In this document: positions 19,030 through 30,811 of the stretch, piece after piece
Position numbering within the stretch: the first letter of the stretch is position 1
How the letters are laid out: every line of letters begins with the position of its first letter
From: Lojkania enalia
Taxonomy: Eukaryota > Ascomycota > Dothideomycetes > Pleosporales
DNA: 35,573 bases
Direction of reading: 5' to 3'
NCBI GenBank assembly: GCA_010094045.1
Contig: ML986891.1
Coordinates: 1-35,573, forward strand
Position numbers and translations under genes: made by a program
The notes under the pieces: model-generated
Told to the model about the DNA's origin: nothing
Databases searched by the model: none
What the model saw: the letters and a program-made list of their open reading frames with translations, nothing else

Positions 19030-22000
19030 CAACTTATTAAATATTAATTTATCGTATTTATTTAGAGGAAAGTACTTTCGAATTCCTACTATTCTATATT
19101 TAAAAGGTGTTAGTGTATAACTAAATGCCCTTATTAATATAAACGCTTAAGGCTTCTTATTCCTTAATTCTATAGTAGTTAGATTACTCTTCTAAGCTCT
19201 ATATATATTAATATAGTATTTACCCTTTAAAATTACTATTAAAGATTTTTAGGACCAAATCTAAACCCTAGTTAATTAGTATATCTACTTATACTTGCGA
19301 ATTAATAGAAGAACTATCTAAAACTGCCTATTTATTATTATAGATCTAGATACTTAGGATTATATTATTAGTATTAAATAGTTATATTATTTTCAACTCT
19401 AGCTAGATATGGATAAGAATCGGATTATATAGCCCTCTAAGTATCCTACTACTTATAATCCTTCACCTCCTCTTCTTATATAATTAACTTAGCTAGTATA
19501 TAATAAGGAGGTAGAGCTAGATATCTAGTAACACGACGCTTTATAAGAAAAGAACTAGTATTAATAGTCCTACAGTCCGACTATCTATTATATTAAGGGT
19601 CTATTAAGACTACTAAAACTATATCGGTCTTTTATAGCTTATAGTCTAAATAAGCTTAGAGCTCCCGCACGCCTATATAAAATAAAGTCCGAACCTAATC
19701 TAAAAAAAGTTTATTCTCTTATTATTACTCTTATCTTAGCTAATACTTTCTACTTTAATATAAAGAGGAAAGAAAACGAGTTTTTCTCTACGTCTCTATA
19801 TGAAATTAAGCGGCTGATTAAAGATAAGTAAGCCCTAGAGCTGGAAGACGAGGCTGAAAACGAAGTACTAGTAAATCTCCGATTACTATCCAAATACTAT
19901 AAGTATTAGAATATATTTAGCAAAACTGCAGCTTATTAATTACTAGAATACTACTCTTACAATTATAAGATTATTCTTATAGAACCCCTCCCTAATAGTT
20001 ACAGTCTATTATATAAGTAGAATATTAAAGAGTTAAAGGTAACTAAAAAGTATATTATAAATAATCTACGGTATAGGTATATTAAGTAGAGTCGGAACCT
20101 CTTTATATCTCTAATCCTTTACGTTTATAAACCTAATAGTAACCTATATATCTACATAGATTATTGTAAACTTAATACTCTTACCTATAAGAACGTGTAT
20201 CTAATACTGCGTATAGATAAACTCTTATCTAGACCTACTAAGATAGTAATCTTTACTAAGTTTAATATTCGCGCAGCCTTTAATAAGATTAGAATAGACC
20301 CTAGTTTTAAAGAATATACTATCTTTTAGACTCGATACGGAACCTATAAGTATAAAGTTCTACTTTTTAGATTATATAACGGTCTAATAACTTACTAACG
20401 TTATATAAATAACATACTAATCGACTATCTAGATAACTTCTATATTACTTATCTAGATAATATTCTTATCTACTCCGAAGATAAGGCGATATATACTATC
20501 TACGTTAAGAAAGTTCTTGAGAGATTATATTAAGTAGGGTTATAAGTTAATATTAAGAAAAGCGAATTCTATATTACCCGAACTAAATACCTTAGCTATA
20601 TCCTCTTAAATAAAGGCCTTAAAGTTAACTTAGAGAAGGTAGAAGTACTACGTAACTAGCAACTATCTACTACTATAATGGGTGTGAAATCCTTCTTAAG
20701 TTTTACTAGATTCTACTAATAGTTTATACTAGAATTCTCGCGTGTCGTAAAGCTAATTATCGTACTATAGAGTCTTATAACCCCTTTCGTATAGACTTTA
20801 GAATGTAATATTACCTTTAAGAAATTAAAGTTAGCCCTATTAAGTATACCTACTCTCTACTACTTTAACCCTATATTAGAAACAAAAATGGAAACTAATA
20901 CCTCTAATAGAGTAGTTATAGGAGTACTATTATAGAAATATTCTAACGGAAAATAGTATCTTATAGTATTTTATAGTAAGGTTCTATCTGGTTTAGAATT
21001 AAACTGGGAGATCTACAACAAGAAACTGTTTATAATTATTATTACGTTTAAGTAATAGAAGGTAGAACTTACTTTAGTAGCTACTAGGATTCTAGTATAT
21101 ACCGATTATCGCTTACTCGAATATTTTATAACTATAAAGGTATTTAATACTTGTTAAGTTTATTAGACTAAGGAATTAGTTTAATATTAGTTCTGAATTA
21201 AGTACACTCTAGATAAGAATAATATTAGAGTAGATATCCTTAGTTATTGTAAATAAGATATAGAAAACTTAAAAGCAGCTTAAACCGATAACCGGTTAAG
21301 AGTCCTATTTAAACCGTATTAACTTTACCCCTAAATTAATACTAAATTAGTCTAGTCCTATATTATCTAAATAATAACTTAAACGGCTATACTAAATATT
21401 ATTAAAGGCTAGAAGTAGGTTATATTACTAGACTCTTTAAAGTTAATTAACGTATTACTATAGAAAAACCGAGCCTCCTTCGCGTAGGAACGCATACTTT
21501 TATCCTACAAGTATTAGATAGAGAATAGACTACTCTTCTATAATAATTACTTATATATTCTATTAGATTTAGGCCTTTATATATAACTTATATAAGAGGC
21601 TTACGACTAAGTATCTTCTATATACCTAAGTACTACTAAAACCTATTAATTACTATCTTAGAAATACTACTAGAAGAGTATAGAGGCTACTTATAAACAA
21701 TATATACGGAATTATATCCTATACCGTAAAGCTTATCTAATATAAACCTAAACCCTAGGTTTTATCTATCTACTTCCTATACTAAATCGACTAATATAGT
21801 ATCTATATATTAACTTTAAAGATTTCTCTATAGATAAGTCTAGATACAATTAGATTATAGTAGTAATTAATCGCCTATCTAAATAAGTAGTATCTATTCC
21901 CTACTATTATATAATTAACGTACAGGGAATAGCTGAATTGTTTATTTAATAGGTATACTACTTTAACTATACGCCCGAAACTATTATTTTAGACTAAGAA

Positions 22001-22970
22001 CCTTAGTTTATATCTAGTTTCTAGTCCGAATTCTGCTATATCTTAGACGTAAAGATTAAACTATCTACTATTTATTATAGAGAGACTAATAGATAGACGG
22101 AGATTATAAATAAGTATATTAATTAGAGACTGCGCCCTTTCGTATCCTTCTATTAGAATAACTAGAGTTCTCTATTACCTATAATCAACCGAGTATAAGT
22201 AACTCTACCCTATATAACTATTAGAATATCTCTATATTAGATCTTATATAGATCTAAGCCCTATTAGAGTTAGGATTAGAAATATTCTATTAATTCTATT
22301 ACTATAATAGATAAATTAAATTATAAAAACGCCTTAGCTCTAGCAACTCATATATATATAGTCTAGGAAACTGTAAAGGCTAATATTAAGAAGGTTTAGG
22401 ATTGTATATAATCTATTATTAACTATTACTAGTAACTAATTAATTAGTAGATTAGTAATATAGTCTATTTAAATACTAAGAATCTTATAGTCTAGAGACT
22501 GAGCTAAAAGCTATCCGATTAATAGAAGGGCCCTTTTAAAGTATTAGAATAGGTTGGAAACTTATATTATCTACAGCTACCCCTAGGGTTAAGAATATAT
22601 AATATCTTCGTACTAAACCTGCTATATAAGAACCCCTAAGATCCTCTACTAAAGTAAGAAGCTCCGAAACCACCCGCTATCGCTATTAAAGGGGTAGAAG
22701 AGTAGGAGGTTAAGGAAATACTAGCTAGTAAACTATATTATAAGACCTTTAAATACTATATAAAATAAGTAGAATATAATTCTAACCCGGTCTAGTATAA
22801 AGTCTTAAATTTTATAGGTTTACCTTATAAGCTAAGAGCTTTTTATAATAAGTATCCAAATTAGCTAAGATCTCTAAAAGCCCTAACTAAATAGATTAAG
22901 GTATATAAAAATAGTATAGAGAATATAAATTACCTAGTAGATAATAATATATAAGAGTTAAGTAGTAGAT
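19030..22970 (+). pseudogene. Gypsy G1 pol: protease, RT, RNase H, integrase, chromodomain, broken by RIP
   Basis: RT at about 19850-20650 with IYIDYCKLNTLT (from the VDYRKLN motif) near 20155-20190, YGTYKYKVLLF near 20337-20370, and the active box at 20450-20461 now YLDN (second Asp to Asn). RNase H follows, with TDYRLLEYF near 21100-21130 and DKNNIRVDILS near 21215-21245. The integrase core has Asp kept at 21992-21994 (IILDQEPQF) and Glu kept at 22100-22102 (RETNRQTEIINK), exactly 36 codons apart, the D-x35-E spacing; the first Asp lies in VVVIN-RLSK and has become Asn. The C-terminus at about 22680-22860 is chromodomain-like (YNSNPVQYKVLNFIGLPYKLRAFY). The protease is expected at about 19100-19500, but its motif is not clear. 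Confidence 0.9.
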
Positions 22971-22979
22971 TAAAAAACT

Positions 22980-24043
22980 AAAGTATAGGCCCAAAATTAC
23001 TCCTCTATAGAATCTGGAGGGTCTAATAGTAGACTGTTAGATACCTCTCTAGTCCTCTCCTCCTCTACTCTTCTTCTTCTTCTTTCCCTCTAGACTCCCC
23101 CTAAACCTCTCTTATCTCGTTTTTAACCGCCTAAGAGCGTTATAATATTAGTTTAAAAGCTAGATACTAGAGCCTCTAAGGCTGAAACCTAATAGAGTAA
23201 CTTAGTACTCTAGTAGAATAAAGCTACCTAGATACTGGCTATAAGAAGACTATCTTTCTAACTCTTTATAACCTAGGCTATAAGCGCTAGGCTATAAATA
23301 GACTCTAAAATAGCCTTAAAAGCTACCTTTTTATCCTTTTTATCCCCTACGTATCAGGCTACTACTTATAGTTTAAGATGGCCCTAGAGGACTAGAAACT
23401 CCTTCTTATAGTAGGAGGGGATCTATAAGTACGTTAGTAGTAAGTACTCTACTAGTATTAGATGCGATTTATACAGGGTTGTACTTTTTATTTTATAAGG
23501 TATAATACTCGCATTTTTTTAATCTTAGAGACTAAAAGGAAAATATTATATACTACCCGCGGGCGAGCGCGCGTATAGCTTAAAGGTAGATAATTTAAAA
23601 GGCCTCTAAAAAGGCTTTAAGAGGCGGGTAGAGTAGTATATTAATTAATTTTTTCTACGAGGTATTAGTAATACTTTAATAATTAATAGTTCTAGGGACG
23701 TATAACGATATATATAGAGTAGAAGTTATTATTTAGTTAAGGAAGCTTAGTTAACAGCAACCTAGTAATATACTAAAGCTAGTAAACGCTTGTTACTATA
23801 TACGACGAAATTGTAATATTAATAAACTATTATAATAGTAGTTACTAGCTGATATATAAGTTAATTATACTTACTGTAAAAACCTTACTTAATATTATGT
23901 TAATAAATGTATCTCTATAGGCAACCGCGCGTATTAGCTCTTACTAGTAAATATCTTTTTAAAGAAATTTCTTTATACTAGAACCTATTTATAACAGCCC
24001 CAATTCCCTCCCGAACCAGCGCAGATAGAGACTATCAGCCTAT
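22980..24043 (+). other. G1 3' spacer of about 1 kb, no gene
   Basis: Non-coding DNA between the chromodomain and the polypurine tract. It begins with a pyrimidine-rich run at about 23040-23115. It contains a CpG-rich patch at 23556-23573 that has escaped change although CpA/TpG is lost all around it. The part from 23213 onward is duplicated beyond the gap. Confidence 0.6.
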
Positions 24044-24057
24044 AAGGAGGGGGGTAG
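24044..24057 (+). other. Polypurine tract of Gypsy G1
   Basis: AAGGAGGGGGGTAG directly precedes the 3' LTR at 24058. Confidence 0.85.
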
Positions 24058-24335
24058 TATAATAATACAAAGAAATCGTTCTATAAAAAGCTTTATATAT
24101 AATCTTATCTTAAAGCTTTTCGCTTATCTTATTCTACCCCCAGTTCTACCCCTTTTCCCTTCCATATATAGTTATATACTCCCTTATAAGTAGCTTAGTA
24201 GTTCTTCTATATCCTTTCGTACAAGGCCTATAGGTGTTAATAGAATTCTTAGGTCCCTAATCCCTACGTACTTCTATATACCTCTGAGTGGATTTGTGCT
24301 ATATTCAGACCTATTATCTTACCTACGCTGTTATA
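24058..24335 (+). repeat. 3' LTR of Gypsy G1 (278 bp)
   Basis: Pairs with 17145-17423; ends GCTGTTATA, followed by TSD ATATA at 24336-24340. A further copy with no difference seen at 25528-25805 is part of the false duplication. Confidence 0.93.
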
Positions 24336-24672
24336 ATATATAAGCTATTATTACTTACGCAAATTTAACGCAGTCTTTTAATTTACTAATAATCTATTTT
24401 ACTACGTAAATAGGGTCTCTAAACTACTCTATTAGCAGCTTCTCTTCTAGTTATATAAACTCTTCTAAGTGCGGGTAATAGCTATAAATAAGAAAGAATA
24501 GGCTAATTCTTATAGAGGAAGCGTCCCTGATACTAACAGTAATCTAAGCTAGTAGTAGCTATAGATTCTAGTTATTCTAGTAGTAGTTATAATAGTAGTA
24601 GAGAAGCTTTTTAAGTAGCTAGTTTATACGCTTTATACTTCTATTAGTCTCTAGATAGTATACTATTAATAG

Positions 24673-24682
24673 NNNNNNNNNN
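24673..24682. other. Assembly gap (10 N) between overlapping contig ends
   Basis: Ten N. The 1460 bases before it and the 1460 bases after it match with no difference noticed, and each copy stops at the gap. This is the pattern left when two overlapping contigs are scaffolded without merging. Confidence 0.97.
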
Positions 24683-26142
24683 GTAGAATAAAGCTACCTA
24701 GATACTGGCTATAAGAAGACTATCTTTCTAACTCTTTATAACCTAGGCTATAAGCGCTAGGCTATAAATAGACTCTAAAATAGCCTTAAAAGCTACCTTT
24801 TTATCCTTTTTATCCCCTACGTATCAGGCTACTACTTATAGTTTAAGATGGCCCTAGAGGACTAGAAACTCCTTCTTATAGTAGGAGGGGATCTATAAGT
24901 ACGTTAGTAGTAAGTACTCTACTAGTATTAGATGCGATTTATACAGGGTTGTACTTTTTATTTTATAAGGTATAATACTCGCATTTTTTTAATCTTAGAG
25001 ACTAAAAGGAAAATATTATATACTACCCGCGGGCGAGCGCGCGTATAGCTTAAAGGTAGATAATTTAAAAGGCCTCTAAAAAGGCTTTAAGAGGCGGGTA
25101 GAGTAGTATATTAATTAATTTTTTCTACGAGGTATTAGTAATACTTTAATAATTAATAGTTCTAGGGACGTATAACGATATATATAGAGTAGAAGTTATT
25201 ATTTAGTTAAGGAAGCTTAGTTAACAGCAACCTAGTAATATACTAAAGCTAGTAAACGCTTGTTACTATATACGACGAAATTGTAATATTAATAAACTAT
25301 TATAATAGTAGTTACTAGCTGATATATAAGTTAATTATACTTACTGTAAAAACCTTACTTAATATTATGTTAATAAATGTATCTCTATAGGCAACCGCGC
25401 GTATTAGCTCTTACTAGTAAATATCTTTTTAAAGAAATTTCTTTATACTAGAACCTATTTATAACAGCCCCAATTCCCTCCCGAACCAGCGCAGATAGAG
25501 ACTATCAGCCTATAAGGAGGGGGGTAGTATAATAATACAAAGAAATCGTTCTATAAAAAGCTTTATATATAATCTTATCTTAAAGCTTTTCGCTTATCTT
25601 ATTCTACCCCCAGTTCTACCCCTTTTCCCTTCCATATATAGTTATATACTCCCTTATAAGTAGCTTAGTAGTTCTTCTATATCCTTTCGTACAAGGCCTA
25701 TAGGTGTTAATAGAATTCTTAGGTCCCTAATCCCTACGTACTTCTATATACCTCTGAGTGGATTTGTGCTATATTCAGACCTATTATCTTACCTACGCTG
25801 TTATAATATATAAGCTATTATTACTTACGCAAATTTAACGCAGTCTTTTAATTTACTAATAATCTATTTTACTACGTAAATAGGGTCTCTAAACTACTCT
25901 ATTAGCAGCTTCTCTTCTAGTTATATAAACTCTTCTAAGTGCGGGTAATAGCTATAAATAAGAAAGAATAGGCTAATTCTTATAGAGGAAGCGTCCCTGA
26001 TACTAACAGTAATCTAAGCTAGTAGTAGCTATAGATTCTAGTTATTCTAGTAGTAGTTATAATAGTAGTAGAGAAGCTTTTTAAGTAGCTAGTTTATACG
26101 CTTTATACTTCTATTAGTCTCTAGATAGTATACTATTAATAG
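24683..26142. repeat. 1460-bp duplicated segment, copy after the gap (probably artefact)
   Basis: Copy of 23213-24672. The G2 sequence runs on without a break from 26142 into 26143, just as it should run on from 24672. Features inside it (G1 3' spacer, G1 3' LTR at 25528-25805, G2 integrase at 25811-26142) should not be counted as extra. Confidence 0.95.
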
Positions 26143-29099
26143 CTTTTACTTAATCTTAAGAATTCGGTAGATATATACTTATATACTTTATATAAACTAC
26201 TCTCCTCTATTAGAGACTATTACTTATAAGAGCCTGTAATATACTATAAAATACTTAATAAACTTATTAGCTAATATTTAGCTCTTAAGATCTAGAATAG
26301 TAATAAAGAGTATTTCTTTACTTAAACGGTCTATAATAATAAGAATATATTTATTACTTTATACGGTTTTTAATAAGTTAATAATATAGTCTATTAATAT
26401 TTCTAACTATACCCTCTTAGGGACTAGAAGAGAATATAGTAGGCCTTTTTTTCTAGAATACTAAACTATATTTCTACTATAAAAGTAGTAATTTTATATA
26501 AAGCGTTTAATATCCGCTGCTATTCTAGGCTAAAAGTAGCGCTATAATATTAACCCGATCGTAATATTCTTACTAGAGTAGCTAGCTAAATAAGAGTTAT
26601 AAGTCTCTTAAATTAGCTTTATATAAAGTAGCTTACTCTTAAAAACTTAAGCGCGTTCTCTCTATATTAATCTATGTCTTAGGACTAAGAGGTTAGATAG
26701 GCTAATCTTAAGATAATAGAAGGTTTCTAGAAGTATTCTCTCCCCTATTTTAGTAGTATAGAGAAGTATAGTATACGTCTTATTTTTTTTCTTAGGTATT
26801 TTACTATAAGATTTCTATTAGTATTTACTACTTCTCGTACGATATTTTAGTTATAGACTCTCCTTTATCTATAGATTCCTCTCCTAATATAGAGTCTTCT
26901 AGGGCAACTACCTCCGCCTAATTATTAGGAGTATCTTTAGTACGCTAGTTTCTAGTTTATATAGGAGCTATATAAACTTTATTCTTAAAATTAGACGGTC
27001 TAAAGAGTTAGCTAATCCTTCTCTAGATCTACTTATTATTAGCTTCTTTTAGGAGATTCTAATTGCGATATAAGAAAGTATTAGCTAGAATATTAAGCTT
27101 ACTTAGCTTATATTTAAACTAGAAGTTAAACTAGGTAAAGAATACCACCTACTTTACCTAGTACTTAGAAAGCTTCTATATCTTAGTAAAGTATTTTAGG
27201 TTATAATAATCTATACGAACTATAAAGTATATAAGTAGTTTTAAAGACTTCTTCTATTCCTTAAAGTATTATATAACTGCTAGTAATTCCTTATTATAGA
27301 TTAGATAGTTATACTCTATAAGAAGTATTTACTTTAATATAAAAGTAACAGGTTGTAAAACTCTTTTATTATTATATTATAGTAATATACCTCTAGTATA
27401 CTAGCTAGAAGTATTATACTCTAGAATCGTTTTCCTTTTAGGGTTATATTAGGCTAACGCTAGCACTTATACAAAGTATTACTTTAGGTAATTAAAGGTG
27501 GTAAGTACCTGATTATTAAGTTAAAACTATTTCTTCTCTTATTCCCTTTAGATAAGAATTATTAGTAGAGTAACTATTTTAGAAAATTCCTTAATAAACT
27601 AGCGGTAGAAGTTTATAAAGTCTAAAAAGCTCTATATACCGCGAACTAATATAAATGCTTTCTAATTCTAAATTACCTTAACTTTCTATAAGTCTATTTA
27701 GATATCTTTTTCCGTATTAATAATAAAGCCGAGATATTTTATTATACGGACCTTAAATTCGCACTTATTAATATTAAGTTAGAGGCCAGCATCTATTAGC
27801 TTTTAAAGGATTACTTTAATATAGCGCTAATAGTTTTATAGGGAGCCGTCTATATATATAAGAATATTATCTAAGTATACTAAGATAAAGTCGCTTAAAT
27901 ACTCTTAGATTATATAATTAATATACTGTTAGAAGGTACTTAGAGTATTTATAAGGTTAAAGGGTATAACTAGCTACTTATATAAACTATAGTAGGTTAT
28001 AAATACTATCTTCTACTTATCTTCTTCTTTAATTCGGATCTTATTAAATATAGTAATAATATTAAGTTTTATAAACTACTTAGCTTAACTAATTTAATTT
28101 AGCGTTTCTCGGATTAGAGGTAGAGGGTAGTAGTCTTTCTATATAATAGCGTTTAGGGTGTGGTAGTTAATATAGAAGTAGAGGCCACCCCCTAGTTTTT
28201 ATATAAATAGGACTAGTACTATAGTTAGAGAGTTGCTAACCCGAATAAATCCTTTATTAAAAAGCTCTATTAGAGTCTTCTAAAGGATAAGAAGTATCTC
28301 CTATAATATTCTATATAAAGGACCTAAGGGGATCCTTAGAGGGCTTCTATCTTTCCCTTCCAGCTCAATTATATAGTCTACTTCTAGTCTTAAAGGCGGT
28401 AGTTTATTAACTTCCTATTAATTAAAGGTATAGAGCTATTATATATATTCTTTAGAGAGTTTTATATAAAGGTCTATCTTCGGCTTATTTTCTAGAGCCT
28501 TCTAAATGTCGGCTATACTAATAGTAAAGATACGAGGTAGCTTAGTAAGGAAATTTTATAGGTGTTTCCTATAGCATTTTACTATAGTAGAGAAAGTATA
28601 TACTAAGACTTAGGTAATATTAGCTATATATTACTGCTTCTAAAGCTCCTAGTTTTATATAATTACCCCCGTTCTATAAATATATAGGATTTCTATTTTT
28701 AGGTTAATAATTATATCCTTACTTTACTTCTATAAGCGTTCTAAGATTATACTATAATCTTCTTCTATTCTTAGGACTACGTAAGTAAATACCTAACCTA
28801 GATCTATTTAACTCTCGCCTATATCTAGCGAGTTAATAATAGCTACCTTCTTAATAATTCTAGTCGAGAAGTTACTAAATAATAAGGTTGTTAATAGTAT
28901 TAAGAAGTAGAGGTATTCTAGTCCAGCCTTTTATATAATCCTTTTCTCGACTATTATATATAAGTTATAGCTATTATCTATTAAGGCGAGAAGGCTAAAG
29001 ATATTATTAAGTAGTACGGGGGCTATAAATAGAGTACTAGTTATCCGAAATTAATTAAATTTATCTAGTACTTACTTATTCGCCTACCCTTTTTATAGC

Positions 29100-30250
29100 T
29101 TTAAATACTAACTTCCGTTTAGAGTAATACTTTTCCCGTCCTATTAGCTTAGGCTATATCTCTACATTTCTTATTATACTAAATAGGTTCTAGCGGTATT
29201 ATACAAGCCTAATTAAACTATATACTGCTCCTAGGCGGAGCGTAATAGTAGCTTTAAATAAAGTAACCCTCGTTTCTATAGATAAAATAGATATTCTATT
29301 ATTTTTAAGCCTTTAGCTCTTTCTTAGTAATATTCTTCATCTTCTCTAGTAGCTAAAGCTTTATATCTAGGTACTATACGAGTCTATAATTAGCTATTAG
29401 CGTCTAGTCTATAGTATTATTAATAGTAGCTAATAATTGTAGTTGTAGGAGCGGTGTAAGTAGCTGTTTCTAGCTGTTCTTTATCTAACTAATCTTCCCC
29501 CTACTAAAAGACTATATAAAAGCGTTATCGAGTTTAGCTACTTTAAGACAGTTATTAAGAATGTAAAGTTTCTATACGAAGGTTATATATAATATAAGAT
29601 CTTCCTTACTAATACTACTAATTGTTAATTAGCGGAGCTTAGGATAAATCTTCCCTTCTAGATCTTATATCTTAACTTAGTCTAGGTAAGAGTTATATAA
29701 CGCTTCTATAGAAAGACAATTATACTCGACTAGAAACTTAATAAAGGTCTTATTACCTTATCTTAGGTTTTTAAACTTAATCCTAGCTCGTTTCTAATAG
29801 TAGAGGTTATTATATTATATATCTATAATTATCTAGAATTTATTATAGATAAGGGTATCTATAGTAATATATTTTTCGTATAATTAAAGGTATATTCTAA
29901 CATCACTCTTATAAAATGATACTATATAAGCTGCTACTATTATATTTATTAAGCTTATATATAAACTATTAATACAAATCTTAATCTTTATACTACTTTT
30001 CTAAATAGAGTACGTTTTACAGTCTTTTTAGAACTTATCTAGCTTATTAAGTATAGCTTTTATATAAATAGGCTTAGTAGTTATTAATAGTATAGTTGGC
30101 GAAACGCTCTCTTTAGGAGCTGAATACTTATTTAGTTACTTCTCAAGCTTCTAATAAAGGCTTGTTCTTTTAAGTTACTATTACTACTTTTCTTTTTCTA
30201 GGCATTCCAGTCTAGCTACTATTTTAGCGAACTGTCTCTATATAGTTATT
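29100..30250 (-). pseudogene. Gypsy G2 gag, broken by RIP
   Basis: The minus-strand frame between the 5' LTR leader and pol has the size of a Gypsy gag and is broken by TAA/TAG. A Cys pair spaced like the first and last ligands of a CCHC knuckle is present near 29165-29210 (C-IIPLEPI-stop-YNKK-C), but the second Cys reads Pro and the His reads stop, so the knuckle is only probable. The exact start is not fixed. The call rests mainly on position and on the continuous, RIP-broken frame. Confidence 0.6.
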
Positions 30251-30357
30251 ATATTAAATTCTTATTATACTAGTCCGTTTTAGTCTATAACTTTATATAG
30301 TAGCAGGTCTACTTAATAGTTAAAATAGAATCTGGTATAGTATAAATTTTAATAAAT

Positions 30358-30559
30358 TAAGAAGGTCTAAGAATATAATAGAATTAGATATAATAAGAAT
30401 CTATTATTATTAAAGCTAGAGAAAGAGAAGAGAAGGTATACGGTAGTAAGATACGTATTATTTACTTATTTTAGTCTAGGTAGGTATAGAGTTGTATAAA
30501 AACAACTGCTATTATAGTATTATAAGAATAGAACCGAGTTATAGGCCGGGACTTTTATA
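30358..30559 (-). repeat. 5' LTR of Gypsy G2 (202 bp)
   Basis: Pairs with 16389-16590; followed by TSD AAAAA at 30560-30564. It is slightly more RIPped than its partner (for example GAGTTGTAT here against GGGTCGTAT there). Confidence 0.92.
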
Positions 30560-30564
30560 AAAAA

Positions 30565-30607
30565 AGTTAAGTTGCAGTTATTTTAGTATAGTAACCGAGC
30601 TTATAAC
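30565..30607 (-). other. Copia leader next to 5' LTR, decayed primer-binding site region
   Basis: In minus sense the 5' LTR is followed by GTTATAAGCTCGGTTACT. A primer-binding site belongs here, but RIP prevents naming the tRNA. The segment ends at the G2 insertion. Confidence 0.5.
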
Positions 30608-30811
30608 TATAGTAAGAGGCGAATCTTATCTCAGGGAGGGAGATAAAGAGCTAAACTAGTTAATTAAAGATAGCTAGCGGGCTATATTTATATATATAAA
30701 AAGGGGGTATATTAGCTAATATCTAGTATAATATTTAGCGTAATATCGTGTATAATATCGTATGTCGATATCTAATATAGCTTAATAGACTAGCTAAAAA
30801 TCCCCATAACA
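30608..30811 (-). repeat. 5' LTR of the Copia element (204 bp)
   Basis: Same orientation and length as 2773-2976. It keeps CCCCATAACA at its right end, where the unmutated form is CCCCATGACA. No matching TSD with the left LTR (GTATA against AATAC). Confidence 0.85.

Larger units (their letters stand above)
17145..24335 (+). mobile_element. Gypsy retrotransposon G1 (chromodomain type), full length, RIPped
   Basis: A complete plus-strand element of 7191 bp with LTRs 17145-17423 and 24058-24335 and target duplication ATATA at 17140-17144 and 24336-24340. It is the innermost insertion, lying in the integrase gene of G2. Domain order is gag, RT, RNase H, integrase, chromodomain. It is longer than G2 because of a leader of about 0.7 kb and a 3' spacer of about 1 kb. 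Its last 1123 bases appear a second time after the assembly gap (24683-25805). Confidence 0.93.
23213..24672. repeat. 1460-bp duplicated segment, copy before the gap
   Basis: Identical by eye to 24683-26142 (offset 1470). It ends exactly where the run of N begins. It covers the end of G1 and 332 bases of G2 after the TSD. Confidence 0.97.
24341..29100 (-). pseudogene. Gypsy G2 pol: protease, RT, RNase H, integrase core, broken by RIP
   Basis: Minus strand, read right to left. RT at about 27500-28450 with GGGLYFYINYHTLNAI near 28140-28195 (from FCVDYRALN) and the active box at 27866-27877 now YLDN. RNase H follows at about 26900-27480. Integrase runs from about 26700 into 24341-24672, where YYLETNRSIKRINQLL (from YHPETDGxxERxN) is seen near 24630-24670 and again at 26100-26140. 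The last integrase part and the chromodomain lie across G1 at 16625-17144. Stretch 24683-25810 inside this span is the false duplicate of G1 and not part of G2. The protease, expected near 28700-29000, was not pinned down. Confidence 0.82.
16389..30559 (-). mobile_element. Gypsy retrotransposon G2 (chromodomain type), split by G1, RIPped
   Basis: A minus-strand element with 202-bp LTRs at 16389-16590 and 30358-30559 and target duplication AAAAA at 16384-16388 and 30560-30564. The integrase is cut by G1 at TSD ATATA: the integrase C-terminus and chromodomain lie left of G1 (16625-17144), and the rest of pol and gag to its right. Taking away G1, one ATATA and the 1470-bp false duplication plus gap, G2 measures about 5505 bp, a normal size for a fungal Gypsy element. 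The AAAAA duplication alone would be weak evidence, but LTR lengths and PPT agree with it. Confidence 0.9.
2773..30811 (-). mobile_element. Ty1/Copia retrotransposon, RIPped, host of nested insertions
   Basis: This is the minus-strand element that contains most of the window. Order in its own sense: 5' LTR 30608-30811, leader, gag N-term (15969 to 15181), gag C-term (9130 to 8794), protease, integrase, RT and RNase H (6950 to 2990), polypurine tract, 3' LTR 2773-2976. That integrase-before-RT order defines Copia. Taking out B with its TA, G3, the solo LTR and G2 with one TSD each leaves 5768 bp. The gag frame appears to read on across the G3 insertion. The two LTRs are both exactly 204 bp. 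The outer flanks (GTATA left, AATAC right) do not form a TSD, so the pairing rests on orientation, PPT and leader position and summed length. Two separate Copia copies joined by recombination remain possible. Confidence 0.72.

Noticed and set aside
25528..25805. A third G1 LTR, which could suggest a tandem element or a solo LTR
   Set aside because: No difference from 24058-24335 was seen and it lies inside the duplicated contig end after the N gap.
16384..30564. The AAAAA duplication of G2 as firm proof on its own
   Set aside because: A five-A match is easy to find in such DNA; G2 is accepted because of equal LTR lengths, PPT and frame continuity.
15970..30811. Reading the LTRs at 15970 and 30608 as the two LTRs of one element
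   Set aside because: They are in opposite orientation, and the copy at 15970 has its own perfect TTAAT duplication.
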